From Geminocystis sp. NIES-3709 (GTDB taxonomy: Bacteria > Cyanobacteriota > Cyanobacteriia > Cyanobacteriales > Cyanobacteriaceae): a stretch of 64,000 nucleotides of DNA. Made by a program: the position numbers and the translations under genes. Below, in pieces: positions 18,364 to 30,598 of this stretch; position 1 is the first letter of the stretch; each line of letters starts with the position of its first letter. Under the pieces are notes generated by a model that saw only the letters and a list, made by a program, of their open reading frames with translations, made no database searches and had not been told where the DNA came from. The stretch is taken from positions 2,173,262 through 2,237,261 of the forward strand of contig NZ_AP014821.1 of assembly GCF_001548115.1 (NCBI RefSeq), written 5' to 3'.

Positions 18364-18384
18364 GGGCTTAATCTTATTAGGCCC
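18364..18384 (+). other. Strong intercistronic hairpin between ycf35 and ferredoxin
   Basis: GGGCTTAA pairs with TTAGGCCC (8 pairs including one U-G) around the 5-nt loop TCTTA. Further TTCGG / CCGAA complementarity flanks it as an alternative pairing. It is not followed directly by a T-run, so it is more likely a processing or stability element or weak attenuator than a full terminator. Confidence 0.45.
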
Positions 18385-18426
18385 TCCGAAATTATACTAT
18401 TTAATACTTTTGCTTTAGGGTAAAAA

Positions 18427-18834
18427 ATGTTCCTTCAAAATAATGATTTAACGACAGGATTAGAACCAGAATTAGGTGGTATTTGGCGGGATAATCCAGA
18501 AAGAAGCGGATTTGAGCCAGAATTAGGTGGTTTCGATCGACAAAGAGGAGTTTATGTAGATGAAGTAACCTGTATCGGTTGCAAAAATTGTGTTCATGTT
18601 GCTCCAAATACTTTTTATATTGAAGATAATTATGGTCGATCGAGGGTTTATAATCAGGATGGTGACACAGAAGAAATTATCCAAGAAGCGATCGACACTT
18701 GTCCAGTCGATTGTATTCACTGGTTAGATTATACACAAATTAAACGTAAAGAAGGGCAAAGAAAATATCAAGATGTACGTCCTCTTGGTTATCCTCAAAT
18801 TCGTAAATCACCGAATAAATCGCCAGCAAATTAG
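18427..18834 (+). CDS. Single-cluster [4Fe-4S] ferredoxin (Fed7-like)
   Basis: 135 residues. The cluster ligands are CIGCKNC (three Cys) plus the CP of DTCPVDCIHW, the pattern of a one-cluster 4Fe-4S ferredoxin. The N-terminus has an internal duplication (GLEPELGG and GFEPELGG), and a basic tail of ~40 residues follows the domain. From memory, in Synechocystis 6803 a ferredoxin of this type (Fed7) lies next to ycf35, matching this layout. It presumably carries electrons to an unidentified partner, perhaps within the Ycf35/DUF2997 module. Confidence 0.85.
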   Translation: MFLQNNDLTTGLEPELGGIWRDNPERSGFEPELGGFDRQRGVYVDEVTCIGCKNCVHVAPNTFYIEDNYGRSRVYNQDGDTEEIIQEAIDTCPVDCIHWLDYTQIKRKEGQRKYQDVRPLGYPQIRKSPNKSPAN

Positions 18835-18843
18835 AGAACAAGA

Positions 18844-19071
18844 CTATGCCGCTTGTTTTATTTGTGTAGGCAAAAGACAAAACAAATTAGATAGTACTCT
18901 TAACTCTTCAGGATAACAAGGTTTTGGATAATTCTCTAACCAAACAGGAGGTACTATCATTGGATCATATTCTTCTACAAAATAAATCTGTCGTTCATTT
19001 CGTTTTAATATCACTGGTGTACCCGGTTGATATATTCGTGCTTCTTCTTCTTCCCATGTTAAGTTATTCAT
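18844..19071 (-). CDS. Hypothetical protein, 75 residues
   Basis: The frame extends to 19158, but AGGGAGAAG lies just before the ATG at 19071, giving MNNLTWEEEEARIYQPG as the N-terminus. The 29 residues upstream are Ile/Leu/Asn-rich and look untranslated. The protein is acidic at the start and has a Pro-rich middle (IVPPVWLENYPKPCYPEELR). It is convergent with the ferredoxin gene, 9 nt between stops. Not recognised; the length and ribosome binding site suggest a real gene. Confidence 0.6.
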   Translation of the reverse strand: MNNLTWEEEEARIYQPGTPVILKRNERQIYFVEEYDPMIVPPVWLENYPKPCYPEELRVLSNLFCLLPTQIKQAA

Positions 19072-19295
19072 AATTCTTCTCCCTTTTTGGTATTTATTCA
19101 GAATTATCTGTATAAAATTATACCATTTTATCAAAATAATATTAGGAAAAGTTAACATTATGTAAAGACCAATATATAGCGTTTTGGAATAAGTTTAGAT
19201 ATTTTTTTATCAAGATTTTCATTCTTTTTTATATCTTTCTTCTTTGTTCTGCATCATGCTATATAATATTATCTACTTTAACATTAAGATATACT

Positions 19296-19505
19296 ATGAA
19301 TAATTTATTATTAGAAACAGTTGCTAGTACCGGACAATTTCCTGTTTATTTCGTTGCAGTATATGTTGTAGGTTTTATTGCTGCCGTTGTGATTGGTTCG
19401 ATCGCTTGGTATAGTTCCAAACGTCCAGTAGGTTGGGAAGATGCAGAAAAACCAGATTTTATTCCTGAAATAAAAAACAATAATCAAAATAATAATAATT
19501 CATAA
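19296..19505 (+). CDS. psb35: Single-span membrane protein, Psb35-like
   Basis: 69 residues with one transmembrane helix at about 16-40 (YFVAVYVVGFIAAVVIGSIAWY) and the cytoplasmic flank SSKRPVGWEDAEKPDF. I recall this TM-SKRPVGWED signature from the Ssl2148 protein (Psb35) of Synechocystis, reported to stabilise the CP47 assembly module of photosystem II; I cannot verify that here. The tail is Asn-rich. It stands alone, with an AT-rich upstream region holding a possible TATAAT at about 19260. Confidence 0.6.
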   Translation: MNNLLLETVASTGQFPVYFVAVYVVGFIAAVVIGSIAWYSSKRPVGWEDAEKPDFIPEIKNNNQNNNNS

Positions 19506-19726
19506 TGGTTTTATTGTCTGAATATAAAAATAATTTCTCTCTAGATCGAAAATCAGAGATTAATTTTTTCTTCATAATTATATTTAAACAAAGGACGTTG
19601 GTTAATCAAAACATGAAATAAATAAAAGTACAGAAGTATTAAAAGTATTGTTATTTACTTAGCTTATATCTAAACCAAAAATCATGGATCAACTCATCAA
19701 CGCCAAACAAACAATAATATTAAATT

Positions 19727-19993
19727 ATGAACATAAAAACAAACTTAATTACAGTTAAAATCAAATTATTTGCCATTTATCAAGAAATATATCAACAACC
19801 AGAAATTACATTAGAAATTACAGCCAATACTAAATTAAAAGATATTTTATCCATTATTGAAAAACAAAAACCATCAATAAAATCTTGGAAACAAATAACC
19901 AGACTAGCTGTAAATTTAGAATTTGTAAATCCAGAGTATTGTCTTCATGATGGAGATGAAATTGCTCTAATTCCTCCCGTTAGTGGAGGTTAA
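19727..19993 (+). CDS. moaD: Molybdopterin synthase small subunit (MoaD, ubiquitin-like)
   Basis: 88 residues. Beta-grasp sulfur carrier: VKIKLFAIYQEI at the start and DEIALIPPVSGG at the end. The C-terminal Gly-Gly is the residue activated to a thiocarboxylate for molybdopterin synthesis. No moaE or other moa gene is adjacent. The stop codon is 27 nt before the rRNA terminator on the other strand. Confidence 0.88.
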   Translation: MNIKTNLITVKIKLFAIYQEIYQQPEITLEITANTKLKDILSIIEKQKPSIKSWKQITRLAVNLEFVNPEYCLHDGDEIALIPPVSGG

Positions 19994-20019
19994 AATCATC
20001 AATATAATATAATGTTCAA

Positions 20020-20050
20020 GAAAAAGCACCCTAATTTTAAAAGAGTGCTT
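20020..20050 (-). terminator. Rho-independent terminator of the rRNA operon
   Basis: Read on the minus strand: AAGCACTCT, 9-nt AT-rich loop, AGGGTGCTT then T-run TTTTTC. The stem is 9 pairs with one U-G. It lies about 30 nt past the 5S gene. Confidence 0.75.
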
Positions 20051-20078
20051 CTGCTATTAGATATTAAGTTAATGTTAA

Positions 20079-20195
20079 AGCTGGCATGGAACTATTGTCC
20101 CAACGGGCTACCCCATTAGTATCGTCGCCGCGATTGCGTTTCACCCACGAGTTCGGGATGGTTCGCAGTGGTTCCACAATGCTACACACACCAGC
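20079..20195 (-). rRNA. rrf: 5S ribosomal RNA
   Basis: About 117 nt whose ends pair (AGCTGG.. with ..CCAGCT). Internal segments matching bacterial 5S include CCATCCCGAACTCG and GGGTGAAACG on the minus strand. It is the last gene of the rRNA operon. Ends are accurate to a few bases. Confidence 0.93.
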
Positions 20196-20247
20196 TAATT
20201 CCTTGAAGTTTTCCTTCAAGACTGCATAAAAAAGTAGATCGATTTTA

Positions 20248-23032
<2,785 letters not shown>

Positions 23033-23089
23033 CTGTGATTTCTACAGCTTTTTCTACCTACTTTTTTTATGCAGTTTTCAAGGTTCTTA

Positions 23090-23126
23090 CTGAACTTTTG
23101 TTCAGCATTCTATTTTAGATGCTGAA
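23090..23126 (-). other. Overlapping alternative hairpins in the tRNA-Ala/23S spacer
   Basis: CTGAAC-tttt-GTTCAG (23090-23105) and TTCAGCAT-10 nt-ATGCTGAA (23101-23126) share TTCAG, so only one can form at a time. They lie between tRNA-Ala and 23S in the precursor and may affect processing or antitermination. Confidence 0.4.
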
Positions 23127-23134
23127 TTGTTCCC

Positions 23135-23207
23135 TGGAGATAAGCGGACTCGAACCGCTGACATCCTGCTTGCAAAGCAGGCGCTCTACCAACTGAGCTA
23201 TACCCCC
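23135..23207 (-). tRNA. tRNA-Ala (UGC)
   Basis: 73 nt. On the minus strand it begins GGGGGTATAGCTCAG, has anticodon TGC in CCTGCTTTGCAAGCAGG, a T-arm with GGTTCGAGTCC, and a matching 3' acceptor strand. The 3' CCA is not encoded. It lies in the 16S-23S spacer. Confidence 0.97.
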
Positions 23208-23227
23208 TTCATACTCCTCTGAGTAAT

Positions 23228-23300
<73 letters not shown>

Positions 23301-23375
23301 AAGCCCATGAACCCTCTCTCTAGTTTAAAAGCCATTTTCTACACTCTTGATTGACTTCTCTCGAAGTCTCCCTTT

Positions 23376-24858
<1,483 letters not shown>

Positions 24859-25062
24859 GTAGATTTCCTTTCACCGAAGTTACTTAGTTTTCTTTTGGAG
24901 CTTTTTGATTGCTCTTTTTTAAGTAATTTAATACTTTGTTTGTTAATTTAAAGTTTTTTAACAAGGGTGTATGTTATGAATTGAAAATGGCTTTCAAACT
25001 ATGAAGTTGTCGAGGTTCGTGGTGCGTTAGACTGGGCTGTGAAGCTCAATCGCACATTTACT
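24859..25062 (-). other. rRNA operon leader
   Basis: About 200 nt between the predicted transcription start and 16S. It includes a GC-richer block at 25005-25055 (tcgaggttcg, gcgttagactgggc) likely to be structured, then AT-rich DNA up to 16S. No ORF is credible. Leaders of this kind usually pair with the 16S 3' flank for RNase III processing and can carry antitermination signals; neither is proven here. Confidence 0.5.
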
Positions 25063-25092
25063 AATATAACTAACATCTTTTAATTTTGCAAC
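25063..25092 (-). promoter_or_regulatory. Predicted rRNA operon promoter
   Basis: On the minus strand: -35 TTGCAA (25087-25092), 18-bp spacer, -10 TATATT (25063-25068). It matches the sigma-70 consensus at 4/6 and 5/6 positions, about 200 nt before 16S. A start near 25055 is expected. Confidence 0.55.
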
Positions 25093-25249
25093 CTTTTTCT
25101 TCTCTTTTTTTTTTATAATTGGCTTTAGATTGCTTAAAGTTTTTTCTGATAAAGGTTTAAACTTAAAATTTTTTTTTCTTGATTGGGAAAAATAACTACT
25201 TTGGTTATTCTATGTCTCTTAATTTTTTGTCTCAATTTACTCTACCCTA

Positions 25250-26140
25250 TCAATCTTTCCAAATGATTAGTTGAATTATGACTAGGATAATGGCAATTAT
25301 TAAGAGAATGCTTGTACTTGCTGCGGCATAACCAAAGTTGAATTGGCGAAAGGCTTGTTCATAGATATAGAAAGATAATAAATTGGTGGAGTTAGATGGT
25401 CCTCCATTGGTTATGATATATACTTGCTCAAATGATCGAAATGTAAAAATGGCGGTGGTTATGGTGGTAAATATTAGAGTTGGTTTTAACCCGGGTAGAG
25501 TGATATACCAAATTTTCTGCCAAAAATTAGCCCCATCTAATTCAGAGGCCTCATAACGAGATTTGGGAATGGCTTGTAATCCTGCTAAAAATATGACTAA
25601 GTTAAAACCAATTTGTCGCCATGTGCTAAAAATTATTAATACTGGCATCGCCCAAAAGGTACTATTTAACCAAGGTATTGGGCTAATATTTAATGATAAT
25701 AATAGTTCGTTAATAGGTCCATTATTTTGGAATAACCATCGAAATCCTAAGCCCATAGCGACTAGGGAAGTGATACTGGGAATGAAATAAGTTGTGCGAA
25801 AAAATCCTCTTAATATTATTTTTTGATTTAATAAAATGCTTAAAAATAAGGGAATAATTATACTCGGAAGAATAGTAGCGATCGCAAAATAAAGGGTATT
25901 AAAAATAATTTGCTGAAAATCAGTATCAATTAGCAATCTTTTGTAATTTGCTAAACCAATCCATTTAGTGCTGACTAAACTACCATCAGTAAAACTAATA
26001 TAAATAAGAGAAAAAATTGGGAAAAACAGAAAAATACTAAGAAAAATTAACGCAGGTGCTAAAAATAACCATGCGATAAGATTCGGCTGTTTTAGGGTGT
26101 GAAAAAAGTTTGTTTTTTTTGATGGTAGGATTTGGGGCAT
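25250..26140 (-). CDS. Carbohydrate ABC transporter permease (MalF/UgpA type)
   Basis: 296 residues with about six transmembrane helices. The N-terminus (LIAWLFLAPALIFLSIFLFF) and the EAA loop EASELDGANFWQKIWYITLP (about 200-219) identify a type I sugar importer inner-membrane subunit. Substrate unknown; related permeases move maltose, glycerol phosphate or glucosylglycerol. No binding protein, second permease or ATPase gene is adjacent, so it is an orphan here. The start codon follows a heptamer array after only 7 nt, with no recognisable Shine-Dalgarno. It lies just upstream of the rRNA operon promoter, on the same strand. Confidence 0.88.
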   Translation of the reverse strand: MPQILPSKKTNFFHTLKQPNLIAWLFLAPALIFLSIFLFFPIFSLIYISFTDGSLVSTKWIGLANYKRLLIDTDFQQIIFNTLYFAIATILPSIIIPLFLSILLNQKIILRGFFRTTYFIPSITSLVAMGLGFRWLFQNNGPINELLLSLNISPIPWLNSTFWAMPVLIIFSTWRQIGFNLVIFLAGLQAIPKSRYEASELDGANFWQKIWYITLPGLKPTLIFTTITTAIFTFRSFEQVYIITNGGPSNSTNLLSFYIYEQAFRQFNFGYAAASTSILLIIAIILVIIQLIIWKD

Positions 26141-26147
26141 TTTTCAA

Positions 26148-26203
26148 CAATGGACAATGAACAATGAACAATGTACAATGTTCATTGTACAATTAACAAT
26201 TAC
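26148..26203. repeat. Heptamer repeat array, CAATnnn x8, with a 20-nt palindrome
   Basis: Eight heptamers in phase: CAATGGA, CAATGAA twice, CAATGTA, CAATGTT, CATTGTA, CAATTAA, CAATTAC. Inside is the perfect inverted repeat TGTACAATG-tt-CATTGTACA (26172-26191). The array abuts the start codon of the permease gene. Confidence 0.7.
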
Positions 26204-26340
26204 CTCTCCATAGAAGGAAGAGGATTGAATTGTCAAAGGTCAAACTTTTATCTTTTTTCTCTTTTCAAGGGAGGCTTTAAACCCTGAATAGATCAATTAT
26301 CAATTGGTAATTGCGGACTTCTTAGAGAATGTCAATCAAT

Positions 26341-27810
26341 CTACCTTCCACCAACGGTAATAGAATCAACTTTAATGTGAGGCTGTCCAACGGTTACATA
26401 AATACTTCCACTGACTGAACCACAAAAACCAGCGGCTAATCCTATATCTTGAGATGACATAGAAATTTTCGTCATAATTTCTTTTGCTTCACCAATAAGG
26501 GTTGCACCTTTTAAGGGTTTGGTTATTTTACCGTTTTCGATGAGGTAGGCTTCGTCAACACCGAAGTTAAACTCACCTGTAGGGCCAACACTTCCACCTC
26601 CCATTTTTTTACAGTAAATACCTTTATCAACAGAGGTAAAGACTTCATCAACAGAATATTTACCCGGAGCAATGTAAGTATTACGCATACGAGAAGCAGC
26701 GGCAAAGCTATAACTTTGTCTTCTACCACTACCAGTACGAGGATGTCCTGTTCGTATTGCACCTGCTCGATCGGCTAAAAAGTTCTTTAAGATGCCATTT
26801 TCGATTAAAAGAGTGCGTTGAGGAGGCATTCCTTCATCATCCATATCTATAGTTCCAAATGCTTGATCTGATAAGCCTTCATCCCAAGCAGTTAGATTTT
26901 CATGGGCAATTTTCTCACCTTTTTTATCCATGAAAGGAGTACTTTTTCTTTCGATTTGGGTGGTTTCTAATAAATGTCCACAGGCTTCATGAAAGATTAC
27001 ACCGCCAAATTGATTAGCCATAACTATAGGATATTGCCCTGATTCTACATAGTCGGCATATAACATTTTACCTGCGGATTCGGCAACTTCTTCGGCTACG
27101 GTATCATAATTCCAATTTCTTAAAAAACTAGGATTACTGGTGTCACCATCTCGTTTACCAATAGACGATCGATGTTCACCATCAGCACATAAAAGATTAT
27201 AACCAACAGATTGAGTTAAGCGAATATCTCGAGCAAAAGTGCCATCAGTGGAGGCAATTAAAACTTCTTGCCAGTCACGGAAATAAGCGGCACGACGAGA
27301 TTGCACATGATTAGCAGTTTTGTTCAGTTTATGATTGGCACTTAAAAGAATGTCACCCATTTCTTGCATATTGCTACAGTGACTCAACCATGTATCTTTA
27401 CTTTTAGCAGTAGCATAATCCCGAAACATTTCCAGATTAATTTCAGGGATAAAAGCACTACCTTGAGGAAGATTGAAACCTAAAATAGATAAGGCTTTCT
27501 CTAGGGCTTGTTTTAATCCAGAAAAGGTTAAATTATTAGTACTAACATAGCAGTCTTGTTTGCCACGAAAAACCCTTACTCCTGCACCTGTAGATAATCG
27601 AGGAGTAATACTCGTAATAGTATCATCTTCGGCTAAACAACTGATATAATTAGCTTTTTCCAGAAAAAATTCTACAAAATCAGCACCTGCAGCCCTTCCT
27701 ATGCCTAATAATGTGGATAAGGGTTTTTCCCATGTCAGATCAAAACGATCGTGACTGGGATGATAGGATAGATTTGGTATTTCACGGGAAATTAATAAAG
27801 TTGTTGACAT
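26341..27810 (-). CDS. tldD: TldD metalloprotease subunit
   Basis: 489 residues, the normal TldD length. HEACGHLLE holds the zinc-binding HExxxH motif, and the C-terminal part has the conserved [16 protein letters not shown] and GAGxG-like [11 protein letters not shown]-type segments of the TldD/PmbA family. With partner PmbA (TldE) it degrades small unfolded peptides in the cytosol. pmbA is not adjacent. Single-gene unit, divergent from gloB with about 150 bp between. Confidence 0.95.
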   Translation of the reverse strand: MSTTLLISREIPNLSYHPSHDRFDLTWEKPLSTLLGIGRAAGADFVEFFLEKANYISCLAEDDTITSITPRLSTGAGVRVFRGKQDCYVSTNNLTFSGLKQALEKALSILGFNLPQGSAFIPEINLEMFRDYATAKSKDTWLSHCSNMQEMGDILLSANHKLNKTANHVQSRRAAYFRDWQEVLIASTDGTFARDIRLTQSVGYNLLCADGEHRSSIGKRDGDTSNPSFLRNWNYDTVAEEVAESAGKMLYADYVESGQYPIVMANQFGGVIFHEACGHLLETTQIERKSTPFMDKKGEKIAHENLTAWDEGLSDQAFGTIDMDDEGMPPQRTLLIENGILKNFLADRAGAIRTGHPRTGSGRRQSYSFAAASRMRNTYIAPGKYSVDEVFTSVDKGIYCKKMGGGSVGPTGEFNFGVDEAYLIENGKITKPLKGATLIGEAKEIMTKISMSSQDIGLAAGFCGSVSGSIYVTVGQPHIKVDSITVGGR

Positions 27811-27963
27811 ATAATTATATTATTTCTCTACTGCTTGTTATTTATTCTACTGATGTTCATTGTACATAATCGATCGCTAGGGTTGAAAATAATCTATAGT
27901 TAACCTCAGTATGAGAAATGCTATAAAATTAATGAATAGGTTTTAGGTTTATTAATTATTTTT

Positions 27964-28737
27964 ATGAATGTTATTAGGATACCTGTTTTAAGCGATAACT
28001 ATATATTTTTACTTCATGATGTTAATACTAACCAAGTTGCGGTTGTTGATCCTGCCTTATCTGAACCAGTTTTAGCAGAAATTAACAATTTAGGCGGAAA
28101 TTTAGTTGCAATTTTCAATACTCATCATCATTTTGATCATGTAGGGGGTAACAAGGAATTATTAGAACATTATCCTAATGCTGTGGTTTATGGTGGTGTT
28201 AAAGATAAAGGTAGAATCCCCCGTCAAGACGTGTTTTTAGAGGAAGGAGATACTGTAGAATTTGCTGGAAGAAAAGCAAATGTTTATTTTGTACCCGGTC
28301 ATACTTACGCTCATATTGCGTACTATTTTCCTCCTTTAGATGAATCAGAATGGGGAGAGTTATTTTGTGGTGATACTCTATTTGCTGGGGGTTGTGGTAG
28401 GTTGTTTGAGGGTACACCGACAGATATGGTAAATTCTTTAACTAAGTTTCGCAATCTTCCTGATTCCACTAGGGTATGGTGTGCCCATGAATATACTCTG
28501 AGTAATTTAAAATTTGCTATCACCGTAGATACAGATAATCAAAACTTACACGATCGTTATCAACAAGTTATACTCGATCGAGCTAATAATATTCCGACCA
28601 TACCATCTTCCATTGAATTGGAAAAATTAACAAATCCTTTTTTACGATGGGATAACCCAAAAATTAAAGAAACGATGGGTTTTGACGAACCAGCAAGGGT
28701 TTTTGGACGTTTAAGAGGGATGAAAGATAATTTTTAA
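27964..28737 (+). CDS. gloB: Hydroxyacylglutathione hydrolase (glyoxalase II)
   Basis: 257 residues. Metallo-beta-lactamase fold with THHHFDHVGGN (THxHxDH metal motif, residues about 54-64), FCGDTLFAGGCGRLFEG and VWCAHEYTLSNLKFA, which are typical of glyoxalase II. It hydrolyses S-lactoylglutathione to lactate and glutathione. The stop overlaps that of the convergent ABC gene by 4 nt in TTAA. Confidence 0.95.
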   Translation: MNVIRIPVLSDNYIFLLHDVNTNQVAVVDPALSEPVLAEINNLGGNLVAIFNTHHHFDHVGGNKELLEHYPNAVVYGGVKDKGRIPRQDVFLEEGDTVEFAGRKANVYFVPGHTYAHIAYYFPPLDESEWGELFCGDTLFAGGCGRLFEGTPTDMVNSLTKFRNLPDSTRVWCAHEYTLSNLKFAITVDTDNQNLHDRYQQVILDRANNIPTIPSSIELEKLTNPFLRWDNPKIKETMGFDEPARVFGRLRGMKDNF

Positions 28738-29450
28738 TGACTTACACCCAGATATAACTCTGCTACTTGGGGATTATTGAGTAAATCTTCTCCTTTACCT
28801 TCAATAGCATCTCTACCACTTTCTAACACATAACCACGATGAGCCATCATTAAGGCTTTTTTTGCGTTTTGCTCTACTAAAACTATCGCCTTACCCACAG
28901 CATTGATAGCCTTTATTTGTTCAAAGATATTATTCACCAAAATAGGAGAAAGTGCTGCGGATGGTTCATCTAACAATAATAAATCAGGATCTAACATTAA
29001 AGCCCTACCCATAGCTAACATTTGTCTTTCACCACCGGATAAAGTACCCGCACTTTGTTTTGCCCTTTCTTTCAATTTAGGGAACATAGTATATATTAGG
29101 TCTTTTTGTTTCTTTGTTGAACCCGATAGAGTATAAGCACCCATTTCTAAATTTTCTTCAATAGTAAGACTGGGGAAAACGTTAACAATTTGAGGTACAT
29201 AGCACATTCCTCGCTTAACAATCTCATTGGGCTTCAATCCGGTGATATTTTCTCCTTTAAAGATAATTTTGCCTTGATTTGGAGATAATAAACCAAAAAT
29301 TGTCTTTGCTAAAGTAGATTTTCCAGCACCATTAGGGCCGATTACAGTTACTAACTCATTAGCTTGAATTTTAAAATTTATACCCTGTAAAATATTCAAA
29401 TCTTTAATATAACCTGCATAGACATCTTCAACTTCTAGTAAATAACTCAT
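28734..29450 (-). CDS. Branched-chain/neutral amino acid ABC transporter ATPase (LivF/NatE type)
   Basis: 238 residues. Walker A GPNGAGKSTLAKTI (about 38-51), signature LSGGERQMLAMGRAL, Walker B LLLLDEPSAALSP. LivF-like features include the GEDLLNNPQVAELYLG end. LivF-type proteins energise uptake of branched-chain or neutral amino acids; Nat permease subunits are not in this window. It overlaps the end of gloB by 4 nt. Confidence 0.9.
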   Translation of the reverse strand: MSYLLEVEDVYAGYIKDLNILQGINFKIQANELVTVIGPNGAGKSTLAKTIFGLLSPNQGKIIFKGENITGLKPNEIVKRGMCYVPQIVNVFPSLTIEENLEMGAYTLSGSTKKQKDLIYTMFPKLKERAKQSAGTLSGGERQMLAMGRALMLDPDLLLLDEPSAALSPILVNNIFEQIKAINAVGKAIVLVEQNAKKALMMAHRGYVLESGRDAIEGKGEDLLNNPQVAELYLGVSH

Positions 29451-29518
29451 GACAATTAAACGTTAGGGATTAGTAATTTTTCTCTAGTCTCCAAATCTTC
29501 TAGTCTTCTCCTCTGTAA

Positions 29519-29746
29519 CTAGACAGGGGTTTTTTGTAATTCGGGTCGTTCTTCTGCTAAGATGGCATCTTCAACAGGACAAACTTGAAGACAAATTCCG
29601 CAGTCAATACAAGTGTCAAAATCGATCCAATACCAATCAGTACCTTTTATATTTTTACTTGGGCCTTCATGAATACACGCAACTGGACACGCTGACACAC
29701 AATCGGCGATTCCTTCACAAACATCAGTTACAATAGTATGTGGCAC
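29519..29746 (-). CDS. 2[4Fe-4S] ferredoxin (bacterial type)
   Basis: 75 residues. It starts at GTG (PHTIVTDVCEG), with an AGAGGAAG ribosome binding site just upstream. First cluster ligands are in CEGIADCVSACP, second in CIDCGICLQVCP, an eight-iron pattern. From memory, a 75-residue cyanobacterial ferredoxin of this type is called Fed8 in Synechocystis. Low-potential electron carrier; the partner enzyme is unknown. It lies 68 nt upstream of the LivF-type gene on the same strand. Confidence 0.93.
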   Translation of the reverse strand: MPHTIVTDVCEGIADCVSACPVACIHEGPSKNIKGTDWYWIDFDTCIDCGICLQVCPVEDAILAEERPELQKTPV

Positions 29747-29936
29747 TTTTTTCTTCCTCTTTGATATGATTGCCCAAATAATTATACTTTAGCCCCTTAA
29801 CAATTCGCAATATAACATTTTGTCATTACAAATAAGGAATTAATAAAATCATTGATTTTGAAATAAATTTTAAGAAAACCAACAGTTAAAGTATGGTAAA
29901 ACAATTCAGTAATTATTTATTCTCTATTAGTTAAAA

Positions 29937-30527
29937 ATGTGTCATTATTCTTCAGGAAAAGCTAATAATCAACAATTAAGTTTATTTGAATCAAAGGCAA
30001 TTTATGAGGTTAAAAAGCCTAATTTGATTCCTGATTTTGTCATGAGTAAAGACTTTTTAGAAATGTGGAAAAATAATCTTTATAAATATCAACAAAGTCA
30101 GCTTGATAGTGTATCTCAACAAATTAATTTAATTTCTGATAATGGTATTTTATCTGACATAGATTTATTCAACCCTTTTTCTCTGGAAACTCATCCCGAT
30201 CGATTTTATGATTTGCCACAATATAATCTTAGTGAAACTTGCCTTTATTTTATTTTAGATACCCATGCAAATTTGCTTTTATATATAGGGGAAACTAAAT
30301 TATCTCCTCATCAAAGATGGATAAATCATGATTGTAAAAGTTATATTCAAAGTTATATTGAGCTACACAGAAAATATAAGTTAAATTTAACAATTCGCAG
30401 TGCTTTTTGGTGGGGAATTTCTACTAATAAAAAGTTACGTCAAACTATAGAAAAAAAATTAATTTTAAAGTGGCGATCGCCTTTTAATAAAGAATGTTGG
30501 CAATATTGGGGACAACCCTTTAAATAA
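29937..30527 (+). CDS. GIY-YIG-like domain protein
   Basis: 196 residues. In the second half LYFILDTHANLLLYIGETKL fits the two-strand GIY-YIG nuclease core, with a positively charged helix nearby (QRWINHDCKSYIQ). IEKKLILKWRSPFNKECW resembles the distal Glu/Asn region. The N-terminal ~90 residues are of unknown fold and Gln/Asn-rich. The domain normally cuts DNA. The context gives no clue: it is divergent from the ferredoxin gene and convergent with a methyltransferase gene. The catalytic set may be complete, but this is by eye. Confidence 0.65.
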   Translation: MCHYSSGKANNQQLSLFESKAIYEVKKPNLIPDFVMSKDFLEMWKNNLYKYQQSQLDSVSQQINLISDNGILSDIDLFNPFSLETHPDRFYDLPQYNLSETCLYFILDTHANLLLYIGETKLSPHQRWINHDCKSYIQSYIELHRKYKLNLTIRSAFWWGISTNKKLRQTIEKKLILKWRSPFNKECWQYWGQPFK

Positions 30528-30598
30528 ATGGAGTAAACTATAGAAATATAGCAAAAAGCAAAAATATTAATTTAATTTTGTAAGATGTTTATTTTGTA

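Noticed and set aside
19072-19158. Longer start for the 75-residue hypothetical protein
   Set aside because: AGGGAGAAG before the inner ATG supports the shorter form; the upstream extension reads like non-coding AT-rich DNA.
19560-19680. A ~30-residue hydrophobic minus-strand reading (FHVLINQRPLFKYNYEE)
   Set aside because: It lacks a start codon and ribosome binding site, and has no recognised family.
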